Positions 23,001 to 34,463 of a stretch of 64,000 nt of DNA are shown here, in pieces (position 1 is the stretch's first letter; the number at the start of each line of letters is the position of its first letter). The stretch lies in assembly GCF_043641665.1 (NCBI RefSeq), contig NC_092203.1, forward strand, positions 2,170,001-2,234,000, in the 5' to 3' direction. The notes under the pieces were generated by a model. The model was not told where the DNA came from. It did no database searches and saw only the letters and a program-made list of their open reading frames with translations. The translations under genes were made by a program, and so were the position numbers. Source of the stretch: Enoplosus armatus. Its lineage: Eukaryota > Chordata > Actinopteri > Centrarchiformes > Enoplosidae.

Positions 23001-26000
23001 TTGGAATTGGATCTCAGTCTCACTGTCTCACTCTCCTTCAGCTGTATCACAGCTGTGTCACGTCACTGCTAATGCTAACCCAACATTTCACTCACAGGAG
23101 ATGTATTTGATTCTCTGAGGTTAGCGTCGACTGCTTAAACGTTTTATGCGTTTGTATGTTTTAATTTATTCAATTGTGGTTTTCCTCGACAGCCCCCTCC
23201 TCTCACCTGAACACCAAGCTGAAGTGGAGCCCCTCCTGTCGCACCAAGTAACCCCCGAACCTGTAGGAGGCGGAGTTGGTCAAGAAGACGATGCACTGGG
23301 CGAAACCGTAGCAGGCTCCGTACACGTTTGCCTTCTTGAGGGCCGCTCGGTACGGAGCGCCCAGCTGGGCCTCGTACATGTCCACGAAGTTCCTCTCTTT
23401 CCCCAGGCCTGCGACGGTGCGGATGTTGTTTAGCGCCTCGCCGGAAATCTGCAAGCAAAGGACTCGGCTTGAAACTCCGGTACCAGATTAAATGGCGCTG
23501 TCAAATATAAAGGCAGATAGTTGAATAGAAGCTGTTCCTAATTCTTATGTGTTTTTAATGTGTGAAGGAGAATCGGGGGTTTAGATAAAGCATTTGTTCT
23601 GTTCTTATCTATATCCTATTTTATGCTGCTGCAGCAAACCAATCTTGCCCCATAGGGACCGTTAAACTTTCATCTAATCCACTTTATTTGGATGGGTGGG
23701 GTTTACGGCATCGGGATAATTAAGAGAGCGTAAGGGAAGCTCACAGTAAATTGACTTTTGAATACTTTTTCTTTGATTGTGAACTTTCTGGCTCTCGCTG
23801 TATTGGCCTGAGGTTTTCTCCGCTGTGTCTTTCAGTACCGTGACTGCATTTTAAGCATGGGTGGGCCCCGGTAGGAATTGAGCCTGACAGCGCTCGTTCC
23901 GTTCCGAACTTGCCAAATTACAGGAGCACCCAATAAAATGCAATTGTACCCGAGATCTGAGTTCAGCTGCGGGGCTGCAGAGCTTTTCCTCGGTGATGTA
24001 AAAAAAAAAAAAAGCTGAAACCTGGAGCCTAAAATAGACGCTGTTGTTAAGCCGTCTCTTATCTGCTGTCAGTAGATAAGTCATTTGATGTCAGGTGATG
24101 CTTTTGACTTGCCGCTCAATATCAGAATGCTGCCGCTGTGGTATTTTCAAACTGGAGGCCGATAAATAAGTCACAAGAGACAAGTGGAAATGGATCTTGG
24201 CGAAAGTTGTGCGGTGCACACGAACAATATCTGACCCGTCCGGCGGCCTCCATGGCCTGCTTGTCCTGCTTCGCGAACCCGGTCAGCATCTTGGCCTGGA
24301 AGCCGCCCGAGAGGGCGATGAACGGCAGGAAGCCCAGGATGAGCAGCGTGAGCTTCCAGCTGAAGCAGAAGGACATGATGATGGCCACGCCGATGTTGGT
24401 CAGGGAGTTGACGATCATGCCGATCTGCGAGCCGGTGGCCTGAGGAGGAAGACGGGGCTGAAGAGTTATTTGGCTCGAGGTGTCGTCCTCGTGGATTGAT
24501 CATCCCGGCAGAATTGAACAAGTCTAACAGTCAAGCTAGCGTAGCAGAGAAGCAGCAAATGCTATCTCAGCTTAACGCCACTTGTTGTGGTTAAGTTAGC
24601 AGCAAATGAGAAATGAATTATTATGTTGATTTCAATACGAACATCAAGACAATATTAGACACACACCTCTGTTGGTGTACTAAGTGACCCACTAAAACAA
24701 TAATAAAGACTGATTTCAAGTCTAAGAAATCTGTAAAAAAAAAAAAAAGTAATTAATTTAGCCTTTAATTTGAGACCGTTTTACATATTTTCTCCAATGA
24801 AATGATGCGGCCTGCTGTATTGAAAAACGGGTGATTGTCTTTTTGATACTGAGGCTGTGACCCACTCCTTGAACTTGGGAGGCGTCAGTCGCCAGACGTG
24901 TGGTCAGGGCTCCGGGGCTGTTCCTGTGATCGTCAAACCAGCCGATCTCCTGGCCCAGCATGGCGTGAAAGCCGAGCTGCCGCAACCTGCGGGTCAGCAG
25001 CTCTCCAGACTTGGAGAAGGCATAACCCTGGACACACACACACACACACACAGAGGAAGTATCCTTATGAAATCCAAAATACCATCACTGTGATCTCCGA
25101 CGTAATGTGTTCGTAATCTGAGAAAATCGCGTCTTTGTCGTCCCTGCTCCACCAGTGGGTCAGAACTCACGGGTCAATTATAGAACAGGACCTCGGCAGG
25201 ATGTAGAGAAAGATTTTAATTTACCAAAATAAAGGAGGTCTCTTGTGACTTTCCCCCAACCTTGAACACAAGCCGGGGGGGGTGAAGGCAAAGCGGCACG
25301 ACAGCAATCACTCTACCTGCAGCGTCTGGGTGAAGAAAGAGACCACGCCGACCATGACAAAGAACAGGCAGATACTGTCAATCTCCTTCCTCTGAGCCAC
25401 AGGATCTGTTACTGAGAATGTCTACACACACACACACACACACACGACAGACATATGGATGATAATAAATAATTACCACAGTGGCTTTAAGGCTTTTGTG
25501 TTTCAGAGAATCTAGACTACAGCGTGAACCTCACCGCCAAGATTTGACTGAACAGTAGAGAGTAGACGGGGTTGACCCCTCCATTTATGGCAGCCCCGAA
25601 GGATCCAAAAAGCATGTAGGGCCACTCGGGTATGTTGTACTTCAGGATCCTGGCAACTGGAGCGGGCTCCACAAGCTCATCGTCCTCCTCCTCCTCCGGG
25701 ATGGCACTCTGAGTGTCCACATGTTCAAATACAGCAAAAGCTAACTGTGTTACAACAAATACGTCTCCGGGGACGCTTCAAACAAGGGGTATGTGATTGA
25801 CGCGCACACCTTGGATTTGTCTGCCTGCGACACGGAGTACGCTCTGGGGCCAAGCTCTCCAGCGATGGGAACACAAGGCTCTGGGATCAGATTGGACAGC
25901 TGAGATCGGGACCGCTGGCGGATCGAGGCTCTGCAAAATCCGCCAAAAAAAACAAAGCTTTCTGAAGCGCTGCACGCTCCAAATGTCGAGGTAAACGTAA

Positions 26001-29000
26001 GAGGGCAATTAAGGGAATGAAGGTACCCATTTCTGCCGTGACACAACTCAGTTTCAGCCACAAGAGGACTACTGTAATCATCCTATTTAGATGCAGGACC
26101 ACGTAATGAATATTTTAGGGCGGGGGGGGGGTGAGTGATTGTGTTTGTGTAATACCTCAAACTGGCACGGTAGCTGCCTGCTCTGGATAGACTTCCCCTC
26201 TCGGACTCTTCTTCCTTGTCTAATGCAAGAGATCCAACAAAGATGGTGAAGGTGGCGATCACTTACAGTTTCTACACGTCTACACAGTTTCTACTATGTG
26301 AGGCCGCGAGGACGTCGCCCCCCCCCTCCCCCGAAGCTGGACCTACTTTGCAGACCCTTCTTGTTCAGGGCCTTGTCCCCTTGGCTCTGCAGGGTGACGA
26401 GAGTGAAGTAGACCCCCTTCCTCTCCAGCAGTTCGTCGTGTTTGCCCCGCTCCACAGCTCGGCCGTGCTCGAAGCCGACAATCACGTCGGCGTTCTTTAT
26501 GGTGGTCAGCCGGTGAGCGATGGAGATGGTGGTGCGGCCCATGCGTACCTGTGACGGAATCAGAGTTAGGCGGGAGCATCGGTTCTCCTGGGGACTAGTC
26601 AAAACACTCTTGATAGCTCAATAATTAATTTTTGTTTTTTGTTTTGGGAATCGGGATGTCCCGTCCAAAACAACCTTCAAGAGAAGTCTTGATTTCACAT
26701 TGTGTCAACATTTTGCGCTCTTTGGCAGCCGACGCTGATTCAGCGCATAGACCGGTCCGGCTTACTTTATCCAAAGCTTCTTGAACCACAGCCTCACTCT
26801 CGTTGTCGAGGGCAGAGGTCGCCATGTCCAGCAGCAGGAGGCGAGGATTCCTGACCAGCGCCCGAGCAATGGCAATGCGCTGCTTCTGCCCGCCGCTCAT
26901 CTGGCCTCCACCCTCCCCCACCAAGGTGTCGAATTTCTGTCCAATTTTTAAATTACAGGGAAAGTTATTAGGCCTATTGGGTGCTAAAGCTACTTTGAAT
27001 TTGTGCTTTGTGCTCTGAAACTCTATTTGCCCGACCCACCTTTGGCAGGTCCATGATGAAGTTGTAGGCGTTGGCCTCCTTCGTGGCAGCGATGATGTCT
27101 TCCATGGAGACGCCGGGTCGGCCGTAGCGTATGTTCTCGGCAATGGTGGTGGCGAACAGCACAGGCTCCTGCTCCACAATGCCAATCAGCGAGCGCAGCC
27201 ATTGGATGTTCAGCCCTCTGATGTCATGACCGTCCAGGGTCACCTGAGATGGGGGGCACAGAGAGCAGCTGGTTTTGCTCAAATTGATGGATGATGCTAT
27301 TATAGTGCTCCGCTGTGTTTTCTGTTTTTTTGCTAGTTTCAAATGGTAAGGTTGTTAGTCTTGTGCATAACCTTCATCGTGCTGCAAGAGGTCATTTCCT
27401 TCTCTAGAAGCTGAAAGGAATAAGAAAGTAAGGTGTGCAAAGCCTCTAATTCCAGTAAAAGTGAAAAATGAGGCTGTTAGGACCCATCGGCTGAATAATG
27501 AAACAGATTATCATGTACTTCTATTACCCTCGGGGGGTGGTTATTTTTGAAACGACTGGAATAAAGCTTAAAAGGAAGGAGGCGGCAGCCACAGTGTGTC
27601 GAGGGAATCTTCAATCTCGGGAGTTGACGAAAGGGACCACTGGTGGAAGAATGGCAGAGGGCCTCAGCTGTCAAACCTACCATGCCCTCTTTAGGGTCAT
27701 AGAAGCGCTGGATGAGCTGAATGGCAGTACTCTTCCCGGCTCCGCTTGGGCCGACAAAGGCCGTGGTCTCCCCGGACTTCACTGCAACACTGAGCTGGTC
27801 GAGGATCTGAGTAGAGATCACACGGCACCATGGCAAAGGTGACACCGAACATTTGGGAAACTGTAATTACCCTCGCTGTGTATGATATTGAATGCAGGAG
27901 GCCGCAAGTACCTTGACCTCAGGCCTGGAGGGGTAGTAGAAGGTGACATTGTGAAACTCAATATCTCCTTTGACCCTGTCGAGCTTATATCCAGCCTCAG
28001 ACAAGCAGTCAATCTCCGGCTCCTGAGGGTGGCACATTTAATAAAACGAGACCCGTCAATGAGCGGCGATGCCTTCCTGTAAGGATCAAAATCTCGTAAA
28101 AATTATAGCATCAAGCACTCTCACTCTGTCAATAGTCTCAAAGATGATGGTAGCAGCTCCGCGGCCTGAGGCAAACGCCTCCAGACATGGAGAGGCCTGA
28201 CCCAAATTCATGGCTGCTATCAAAACACCAAAGAACACCTGGAATAAAGAGGTCAGTATATTAAAGCTGCAAATGAAAGAAGAAGAAAAAAAATGCACAT
28301 AGATAAATCTTGTCCGTGTGGTGAATGTGATACCTGCAGCAGTGTCCCTGGCGTGTACTCCTCAGTGTCCACCACCAGACTGGAGCCATACCAGAAGGCC
28401 AGACCATAGCATAGAAAGATGACCAGCCACATGAATCCGGTGAAAAAGCCCACGATCAGACCCTTCCTGATGCCGAAGCGCTGCGCTGAGATCAAGTTCC
28501 TGTCGTACCTGTGAAGGAGGAAGAGGCGCTCACCTCGGCTGCAGCTATATAAAAAAAAAAAGTAAATCCTCAACTTTCATCTGGCGGATTTTTTACCTTT
28601 GCACTTCTTTTTTCTCTCCGCCAAAAGCAGCCACCGTCCGGATGGAGGAGAGGACCTCGTCGGCCACGGCTCCAGCTTTGGCGTAGGCCTGCAGCTCCAG
28701 CCCTGTTAGCTTAGCCACAAACTAGGGGACAGTGGGGAAGAGAAAAGGAATCGGGTGAGGTCGAGCCGATGCTACGTGACGAGAAGTCAAATTCAAGAGA
28801 CGTCGCGCCTCACCAGAGCCATGAGACCGGCGCCAATGCCGATCAGCGGGCTTGCTGCGATGATGACGAGCGTTAACTTCCACCCTGTCACAAAGCCGAT
28901 GCAGAAACCACACAGGAAGGTGGTGAAGCGCTGCAAAAAGATGGCCACCTGATCCGCGATGGCGTCGTTGATCTTGTTGATGTCGCTGTAATGGCAGATA

Positions 29001-31602
29001 CAACCACTGTAACACACACACACACACACACGGGCTCCACGAGACAGAAGTCAAGCCGCCGCTGTCCCACTCACTCTGACATGCGAGTGTTGAGCTCCCC
29101 CACGGAGGTGCAGTCGAACCAGCCGATCTCCATCCTCATCACCCTGCTGAAGTACATCCTCCTGATGAGCTGAATCTGCCTGGCGGCGGCCGTCACCCAC
29201 AGGGAGATCTGTCGGTTGTGAAAGGGAGGTTGTACTCCGATTTTGGTCGTTGTTGGATGTTAAAAGCGAGCAGGGCGGCAGGACGCTGTCAGGACCCCTG
29301 CCCTCCTTTTTGAAGGAGTTCGTGAGGAAGTTCAGCTTATTCGACACGAAAGAGCACTGTAAAAATGACCCTGATGATGTCATAGTGATGTCACCGGGGG
29401 GGGGGGCTTGGTTTGCTACAAGTCTGCCTTTCAAACTGGGGCCATGTGGATTTGAAAAAAATGTGGGCATTTGTCAGGCATAGCGGGTCTGAGGAAACAC
29501 TATCCAATATTGCATCATGGGAAATGTAGGATCCAGCACTTTTGGAGTTTGACACACGCTAGGAACTAAAAGTCAGGATATCTCCGCCTCACCTTCTTTG
29601 ATTTGGACCGTTGTTATTTAACTCTGTCTCCCGGCAAGCCTCCCAACTTTATGAAAGTCTGTTATCAAATCTTTAACCAGTACTATTTTAAAGTCAATTG
29701 CTTGACACGCAGGAAGTCAGGACGGCAGTGTTAACCCACAGAAAGTAGTCCCTATCCGGCAGATAACATTCAAACCAGCTTACCAGTCTTTCCAGTAATA
29801 TGTTGTGGCATTGGATGCAGCAAGTCGATCTAATATACTAAGACATTTTACAAGTGTCAACCTCCTTTAAAAAAAAAAAAAAAAAGCCTTTTCACTGATT
29901 TGACTCTTACATGGGAGGTTGGACGTGTTCGCTAGCGAGATTGTTATGAAAGGCTCAATAAGTGCAGTTTTTAGATCCTGTGAGAAGAGAAGAGAGGACT
30001 ATTTGCAGAAGATCAGATGCCATGCAATTAGCAACATTAAAAGTAGTAGTAGGCAGAATATCAAGGCAGCAGCAGCAGGAGGATTTCAGATGTAGCACAA
30101 TTCCCTTCAAGATTTCATGACTGATGGGATCAAATTGTGTCTAATTTTAGGAGAGTCTCTTTGTATAAAAACGATGACATTTTAGGACCAACCTGGAAGT
30201 ATCCCAGCAAGAACACGGCTGCTGCAATTCCGACATAATAAAAGGCGAATTTGGTCATTTCGTGTTCAATGTCGAGAAGCCTGAAAGAAAGCACAAACAC
30301 GCATGAGGGCGACAAGACCACATAGACACTTTGCAGATGGAACCGCATCTCGCATCTCTCACAAGCCACTTACCCGCACGGCCTGGCAGTCAGCGGCGTG
30401 AGCATCTCCCATGTTGAATTGCTCACGGAGGTCCAGTTCGACGGCGTCGTCGTCGTCGTCAGGCCCGCGGTGTAGTTCTTCTTCCACTGGATGGTGCCGT
30501 TCGCGCACTCCTTCCTGTCGTCCCTCAGCTCGTTGAGCTCGATGTCGTACTCGATGAAGGTGTCGGTGAGCAGGCCGAACACCAGCAGCATGAGGGGCTG
30601 GGCCGAGCCGTGCAGCACCGCGCACACGCTCCCCGTCGCCATCATCAGCATGTCGTTGCACGTGGCGAAGCGGAACTGGGGTGGGCATGGAAGCGCACAA
30701 CACTGGCATTAGGTGGACGCCTCTCTCAAGAGGGCGAGGGCTACGTCGCGAAGAGCGAAACCTGGAAAGGTACTTTACCAGCTGGAAGAAGCCAACCCTT
30801 ATCGCCGGCAGCTCCGCATTTCCCGGACTTCTGTTTGGAATAGAGGGCCAAGTATCAGTTTTTATGTGAGGTTGAATGTGACAAAGCAATCGGGGGGGGG
30901 GGGGCCTCTATAGTGTGATCTTTTACTCACTTCTCCTCGTCCTTGGACGTCGCCATGGTCCTTGTCATGGAAGAAAGCAGAGCGCTCTGTGAGGCCTCTG
31001 GGTGACACTTAGTCATGAACGCATGCTTGAGACGCAGCCTGAATTCCCGCCGCTCGGGATTAAGACATGAGACTGATTCGGCCGATTTACGTGTTTACTT
31101 AAGTTGCGGTGTTGCGCATATGTTTTGTATACTTTGTAAAATGTTCCATATTCTCTTATATATATATATATAGCAGTGGCCTGCCCACATACACACACAC
31201 ACACACAGTATATACATACATACAGGTACACATGGACAAGGTCACTGACCTCTCTTTCAGAGAAACAGTCTTTTTCTACAAATATGAGTATTTCTTGTCA
31301 TTTATAGATCTTAAAACGGTGACACACATAAAATACTCCAAAGGCCGCTATACTTACATATAGGAGCCAGCTGGTTCTGCAGCACAAGAATAGAACATTG
31401 AGCAAAACTCAATTATAATAGAATCAACTAACAGATCTCCATATTATTTGATTATATGTGGAGCTTTGTAGTTTAATAAAGCATCTTCACTGTCAAGGAA
31501 ATTAAAACGTACTAGTGCATTACCGTCATCTGAAAAGTCATAGCCGTGGTTTTCCTGTCCCAGTTTTTTAATGCTCTGCAATTTCACTGAGCCGGTCGAC
31601 AT
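20008..31602 (-). CDS. abcb11: Bile salt export pump (ABC transporter B11), 28 coding exons
   Basis: Full-transporter ABC protein that pumps conjugated bile salts from hepatocytes into canaliculi. Exons in transcript order: 31602-31524, 31376-31358, 30960-30931, 30830-30779, 30675-30374, 30280-30193, 29208-29075, 28985-28814, 28721-28597, 28508-28334, 28238-28125, 28022-27912, 27806-27681, 27243-27040, 26936-26766, 26548-26347, 26219-26156, 25930-25810, 25708-25535, 25421-25317, 25027-24866, 24439-24236, 23448-23207, 22669-22513, 22391-22194, 21548-21342, 20802-20656, 20208-20008. Every junction keeps phase and gives 1361 residues (human 1321). The order is TMD1, NBD1 (Walker A 486-494, SGGQK 591-595), linker, TMD2, NBD2 (Walker A 1153-1161, [17 protein letters not shown]). 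The NBD1 Walker B reads [12 protein letters not shown]; Met for Glu is a BSEP hallmark that separates it from ABCB1/ABCB4. The start [18 protein letters not shown] and end LVTTGAPIS match BSEP termini. The a/b paralogue is unresolved. Confidence 0.95.
20229..20242 (+). repeat. (CA)n tract beside the abcb11 last-exon acceptor
   Basis: A short CA repeat, read as TG in the transcript, lies about 20 nt upstream of the 3' splice site of abcb11 exon 28 (exon begins 20208). A G16 run follows at 20253-20268, which is C16 in the transcript. Confidence 0.8.
20656..22391 (-). other. abcb11: abcb11 exons 25-27: second nucleotide-binding domain
   Basis: These exons encode the catalytically complete half of the ATPase pair. 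Exon 25 (22391-22194) holds the A-loop region and Walker [10 protein letters not shown]. Exon 26 (21548-21342) holds the Q-loop [11 protein letters not shown]. Exon 27 (20802-20656) holds the signature LSRGQKQR and Walker [13 protein letters not shown] with the glutamate at about residue 1284. The H-loop (IVIAHRLST) is in exon 28. The three exons shown are all phase 0 at both ends. Confidence 0.9.
21188..21201 (-). promoter_or_regulatory. CTCF-like motif in abcb11 intron 26
   Basis: On the minus strand the sequence reads CCACTAGGAGGCAC, close to the CTCF core consensus CCASYAGRKGGCRS. Binding is unproven. Confidence 0.35.
25032..25052 (+). repeat. (CA)n tract abutting the abcb11 exon 21 acceptor
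   Basis: In transcript orientation this is a TG repeat ending in TGTCCAG directly before exon 21 (begins 25027). It occupies the place of the polypyrimidine tract. Confidence 0.85.
25424..25446 (+). repeat. (CA)n tract abutting the abcb11 exon 20 acceptor
   Basis: In transcript orientation a TG repeat runs directly into the TAG acceptor of exon 20 (begins 25421), leaving no conventional pyrimidine tract. Confidence 0.85.
26347..27806 (-). other. abcb11: abcb11 exons 13-16: first nucleotide-binding domain with degenerate Walker B
   Basis: Exon 13 (27806-27681) carries Walker [10 protein letters not shown]. Exon 14 (27243-27040) carries the Q-loop [11 protein letters not shown] and the YGRPG stretch. 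Exon 15 (26936-26766) carries MSGGQKQR and [12 protein letters not shown]. Exon 16 (26548-26347) carries the H-loop ISIAHRLTT. The residue after the Walker B aspartate is Met (about residue 615) where an ATPase needs Glu. The composite site using NBD1 Walker B is therefore predicted to hydrolyse ATP poorly, as is known for BSEP. Confidence 0.9.
29011..29031 (+). repeat. (CA)n tract upstream of the abcb11 exon 8 acceptor
   Basis: It reads as a TG repeat in the transcript and is followed by two possible acceptors 21 nt apart, TTACAG ending at 29007 and TTACAG ending at 28986. Confidence 0.85.
29505..29592 (+). repeat. Dispersed repeat family C, copy 2
   Basis: Lies in the large abcb11 intron 6 (30192-29209) and matches the block at 150-260 through GCATCATGGGAA, TGTAGGATCC, CACTTTTGGAG and AAAGTCAGGATA. 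It is a degenerate interspersed repeat. Confidence 0.6.
30374..30675 (-). other. abcb11: abcb11 exon 5: TM1 and glycosylated extracellular loop 1
   Basis: This 302-nt exon begins [16 protein letters not shown] and includes the first membrane segment and the first extracellular loop. The loop contains four N-glycosylation sequons (NGT, NYT, NWT, NST). The human pump also has four glycosylated Asn in this loop, needed for stability and apical targeting. The fish loop is longer and includes a run of five Thr encoded by a GTC/ACG-rich stretch. Confidence 0.85.
31358..31376 (-). other. abcb11: abcb11 19-nt microexon (coding exon 2)
   Basis: A CTGCAG acceptor and a perfect GTAAGT donor enclose 19 nt that join exon 1 (phase 1) to exon 3 (phase 2) and extend the N-terminus as DEPAGSY. 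The corresponding human segment reads DKSYN, which supports the splice. Skipping it would shift the frame. Confidence 0.7.
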
Positions 31603-31612
31603 GTTGACTCAT
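31568..31612 (-). other. abcb11: Short upstream ORF overlapping the abcb11 start
   Basis: A splice acceptor GCCAG ends at 31613, so the first coding exon would begin with an ATG at 31612. That ATG is out of frame, encodes 14 codons and stops at 31568-31570, inside the abcb11 coding sequence. Its context is weak (C at -3), while the main ATG at 31602 has A at -3. Leaky scanning would favour the main start. Confidence 0.35.
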
Positions 31613-34463
31613 CTGGCAAAAAGCAAAAAAAGGAGACGTCTAAAAAAACCAGAATAATTAGCGTGTGACGGTGATGTCAGCATCTAAATCCCACTTGAGA
31701 GGACATTTATTTTGTTGAGCAGTCATCCACTTTTGAGGAAAAATAAAATAACATTAAAAAAAAAAAAAAAAAAAAAAAAAGCTTTTTGATTTTGACATTT
31801 AAGTCATGAGATATTATGAGCGTATTAAGCATAAAATTGAGAGGCTTACCCGCACGTTTCCTTTTGAAGGGGAAACTGTCTTTATTATCCTTGATTGACA
31901 AAAGGAGTCAAGTCAAATTTAAACCAGCAAGTCACGGCAGCGCTCCTACGACGAGGTCCGGTATCCTGACTCCCAGTTGTTGTGTCCTGCTTGTCACTTG
32001 GGTCCACACTGTGTGCCTTGGCAGAAGCTTGCGTGCTCTTATTGAGCAGAATTTGGCTTGGTTGGAACTCAGGGTCAGAGTCTTTTGTTTGAGGGTAAGT
32101 GTCCTGTTGGTTTATGCTGCCGGAAAGGCCAGTGACCTGGGCCGGGCAAACATTTTTAACCGCGGAGGCACCTGCGCCGCTTCTGCATCGTTACAAGCTG
32201 AACCTGACTGAAAAAACATTCAATGTCCTTGAGATGTGAAATCATTTAGCTCGTGAATCATGTGCTAATGTCCCTCTACGGACAAAAGAAAAGCTTATTT
32301 AAGGCTTCAAACGTGAAAATCTTGTCCAATTGTTTGTTTACTTGGCGCAGACCCCAATGCTATAGTTCCTCCAAAACTGTACACGGGATTATTACGCTGG
32401 CTTGCCTGTCAGCCAGGCGGATAATACCAACAAACTGGAAGCAGCAGAAACCAAACTGTTCCAACACTCAGGGAGTGTTTGGGCTGGGGAAAGGGTCCAT
32501 TTCTCCGAGACGTCATAAGGTCCTGATTAGTGCAGGGATTAATAGGACTTAAGCGAAGACCAGAGGCTTTAGTGAAATATCCTTCCATGACTTTGATAGC
32601 TGGCGTAATCGGTCCTTTAAAAACAAAGGTTGCGACAGCTTCAGTGGGCTAACAACAATGGCTTCGCAGATCACTCGATTTGATACATTCGCTTACAATT
32701 GGGATTACCGCGCGACACTATGAAAATCAGGCTCAGCCGTGTCAAAAAGCTTGTCTGAAATCAGATGTGAATTATCGAGGATCGAAAACTGGTCTGACAT
32801 TGTTATTGGACATAAACCCCAATTGAGCTTCAGCGGTTTTAGATTGAAGTACTGTTTTTGATTATTCTAGCAAGTATGAGGGCCAGAACTGTATAGTCAT
32901 TATTTAATGTGGTTTAAAGGTTTTTCTGCTGTGGCCTTACTTGGTTAGTATTTCTGTAAAAACAGACACCACTGACTTCATGACTCTTCCCTACTTTTGC
33001 CACTGTTACGTTTTGTTTGCGCCTTCAACAATATCCCACAGTGTTCCGCAAAAGTTGCATGGGCGCTTTAAAGCTGCAACAGCGTCGTTTTACTACACGT
33101 GTGAGCGTGAGTGGAGAATGTGTGTCGACGACGTGCCGCAGGTTGACATTTAAACATTCCGCACTCGAGGTTATTGCCCTCCTCCAGCTTGACTTCCTGG
33201 TCAGCTTCATGTTGCACACACTGCAGTCATCTTCTTTCTTTTTTTTCACCTCGAATGCGGCAGCTAGGGGGAATGTCTTATCATTTTCAAAATTTCAAAT
33301 ACGTGTCCCCGCACATGGAATAGGCAAAGTGAAGGCTGTAATGCATTAAAATGTCAGCTGTTTGCACCTTATAAACCCTAACAGACATTTCAGTTCATTC
33401 TTGTGTTTGACAAAACTTGAGATTAGGGTACAGATTGCCAGCAGGTGTCTAGTTTGTTTGTGCATCGGTACGTCGAGTACGTCCTATTTGTTGGAGGTAC
33501 AAATTGGTAAAAAGTGAGCCCACTCTGAATGACAATTTTTCTGCTGAAGGTTTGTTTATCATTAAAGTAAACAGGCCTAGATTTTACATTTTAATAATTT
33601 GAGACTCGAAAATGCTTAATTTTTTTTTTTTTTTTTTTTCTATAAGTCAGAACCTTTAATTATACATGAGAATATACTCCTTGCGATTTATATTGTCATA
33701 AAAATGACTGGTCGGTCCCGCATAGTCACACATGAAAACAAGTTAGGGCTCACTGGTGGCATTGTGCTGCCGGTCACTCACTGCTGCCTTCAAATGCTGC
33801 CAGGAAACTACAAAGAACATACGTCCACCAGGCAAAGTTTCAGAGGAAGGGGACATGATAATTGACAACTTAAGACCTGGTGACGGTTATTTCTGCAGAG
33901 CCGTCATCATCTGAAAAGTCCAGAATGAAGTTAATAGAAAACTTAGAAGAATTATATGCCATTTTATGTTGTTTTACCTTGTGTTTTTCTATGTCTTTGT
34001 TTGTAACAGCCCATTGCAAGTGTGTTTTTAAAAGGTGACATATGAAGCTCATTTATTGTTATCATGCATTAATGTTGTGTAAAGTCAAACTAAAGGGAGC
34101 TGTGCTGACCGAATTCACACAAACAAACAAACCAAAATAGAGTTAAATATAACTTTTGAAGGCCATCATTTTCTGTGTTCCCTGAGTTACTGAGACGTGA
34201 AGAGGTTGGCAAGCTGCATTAACAACTGAGTGCAAATTGCATGTAGGCCTGTTATGTTACTTTATTTTGTTTTGCAGCACTGTGCAAATAACAGGTATAG
34301 TGTGTATTTCTATTATCTACTTTCTACTGAAACATCAAATGTAGGCCTGAAGTGTTTACTTGTGCAAGAACATGTAACTGGAGCCTTGTTGGAAAGAGAA
34401 TTCTTCGAGGAGCGCTTGAAGGCAGCATCTGTACAACAGGAAATGAATTACCACGCAACACTG

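Noticed and set aside
26800..26830. Met in the NBD1 Walker B as a sequencing error
   Set aside because: The same substitution is characteristic of vertebrate BSEP, so it is taken as genuine.
31603..32300. FXR-type IR-1 element upstream of abcb11
   Set aside because: Bile-acid control through FXR would be expected, and single TGACCT-like half sites exist (for example near 32130), but no inverted repeat with one-base spacing was found.
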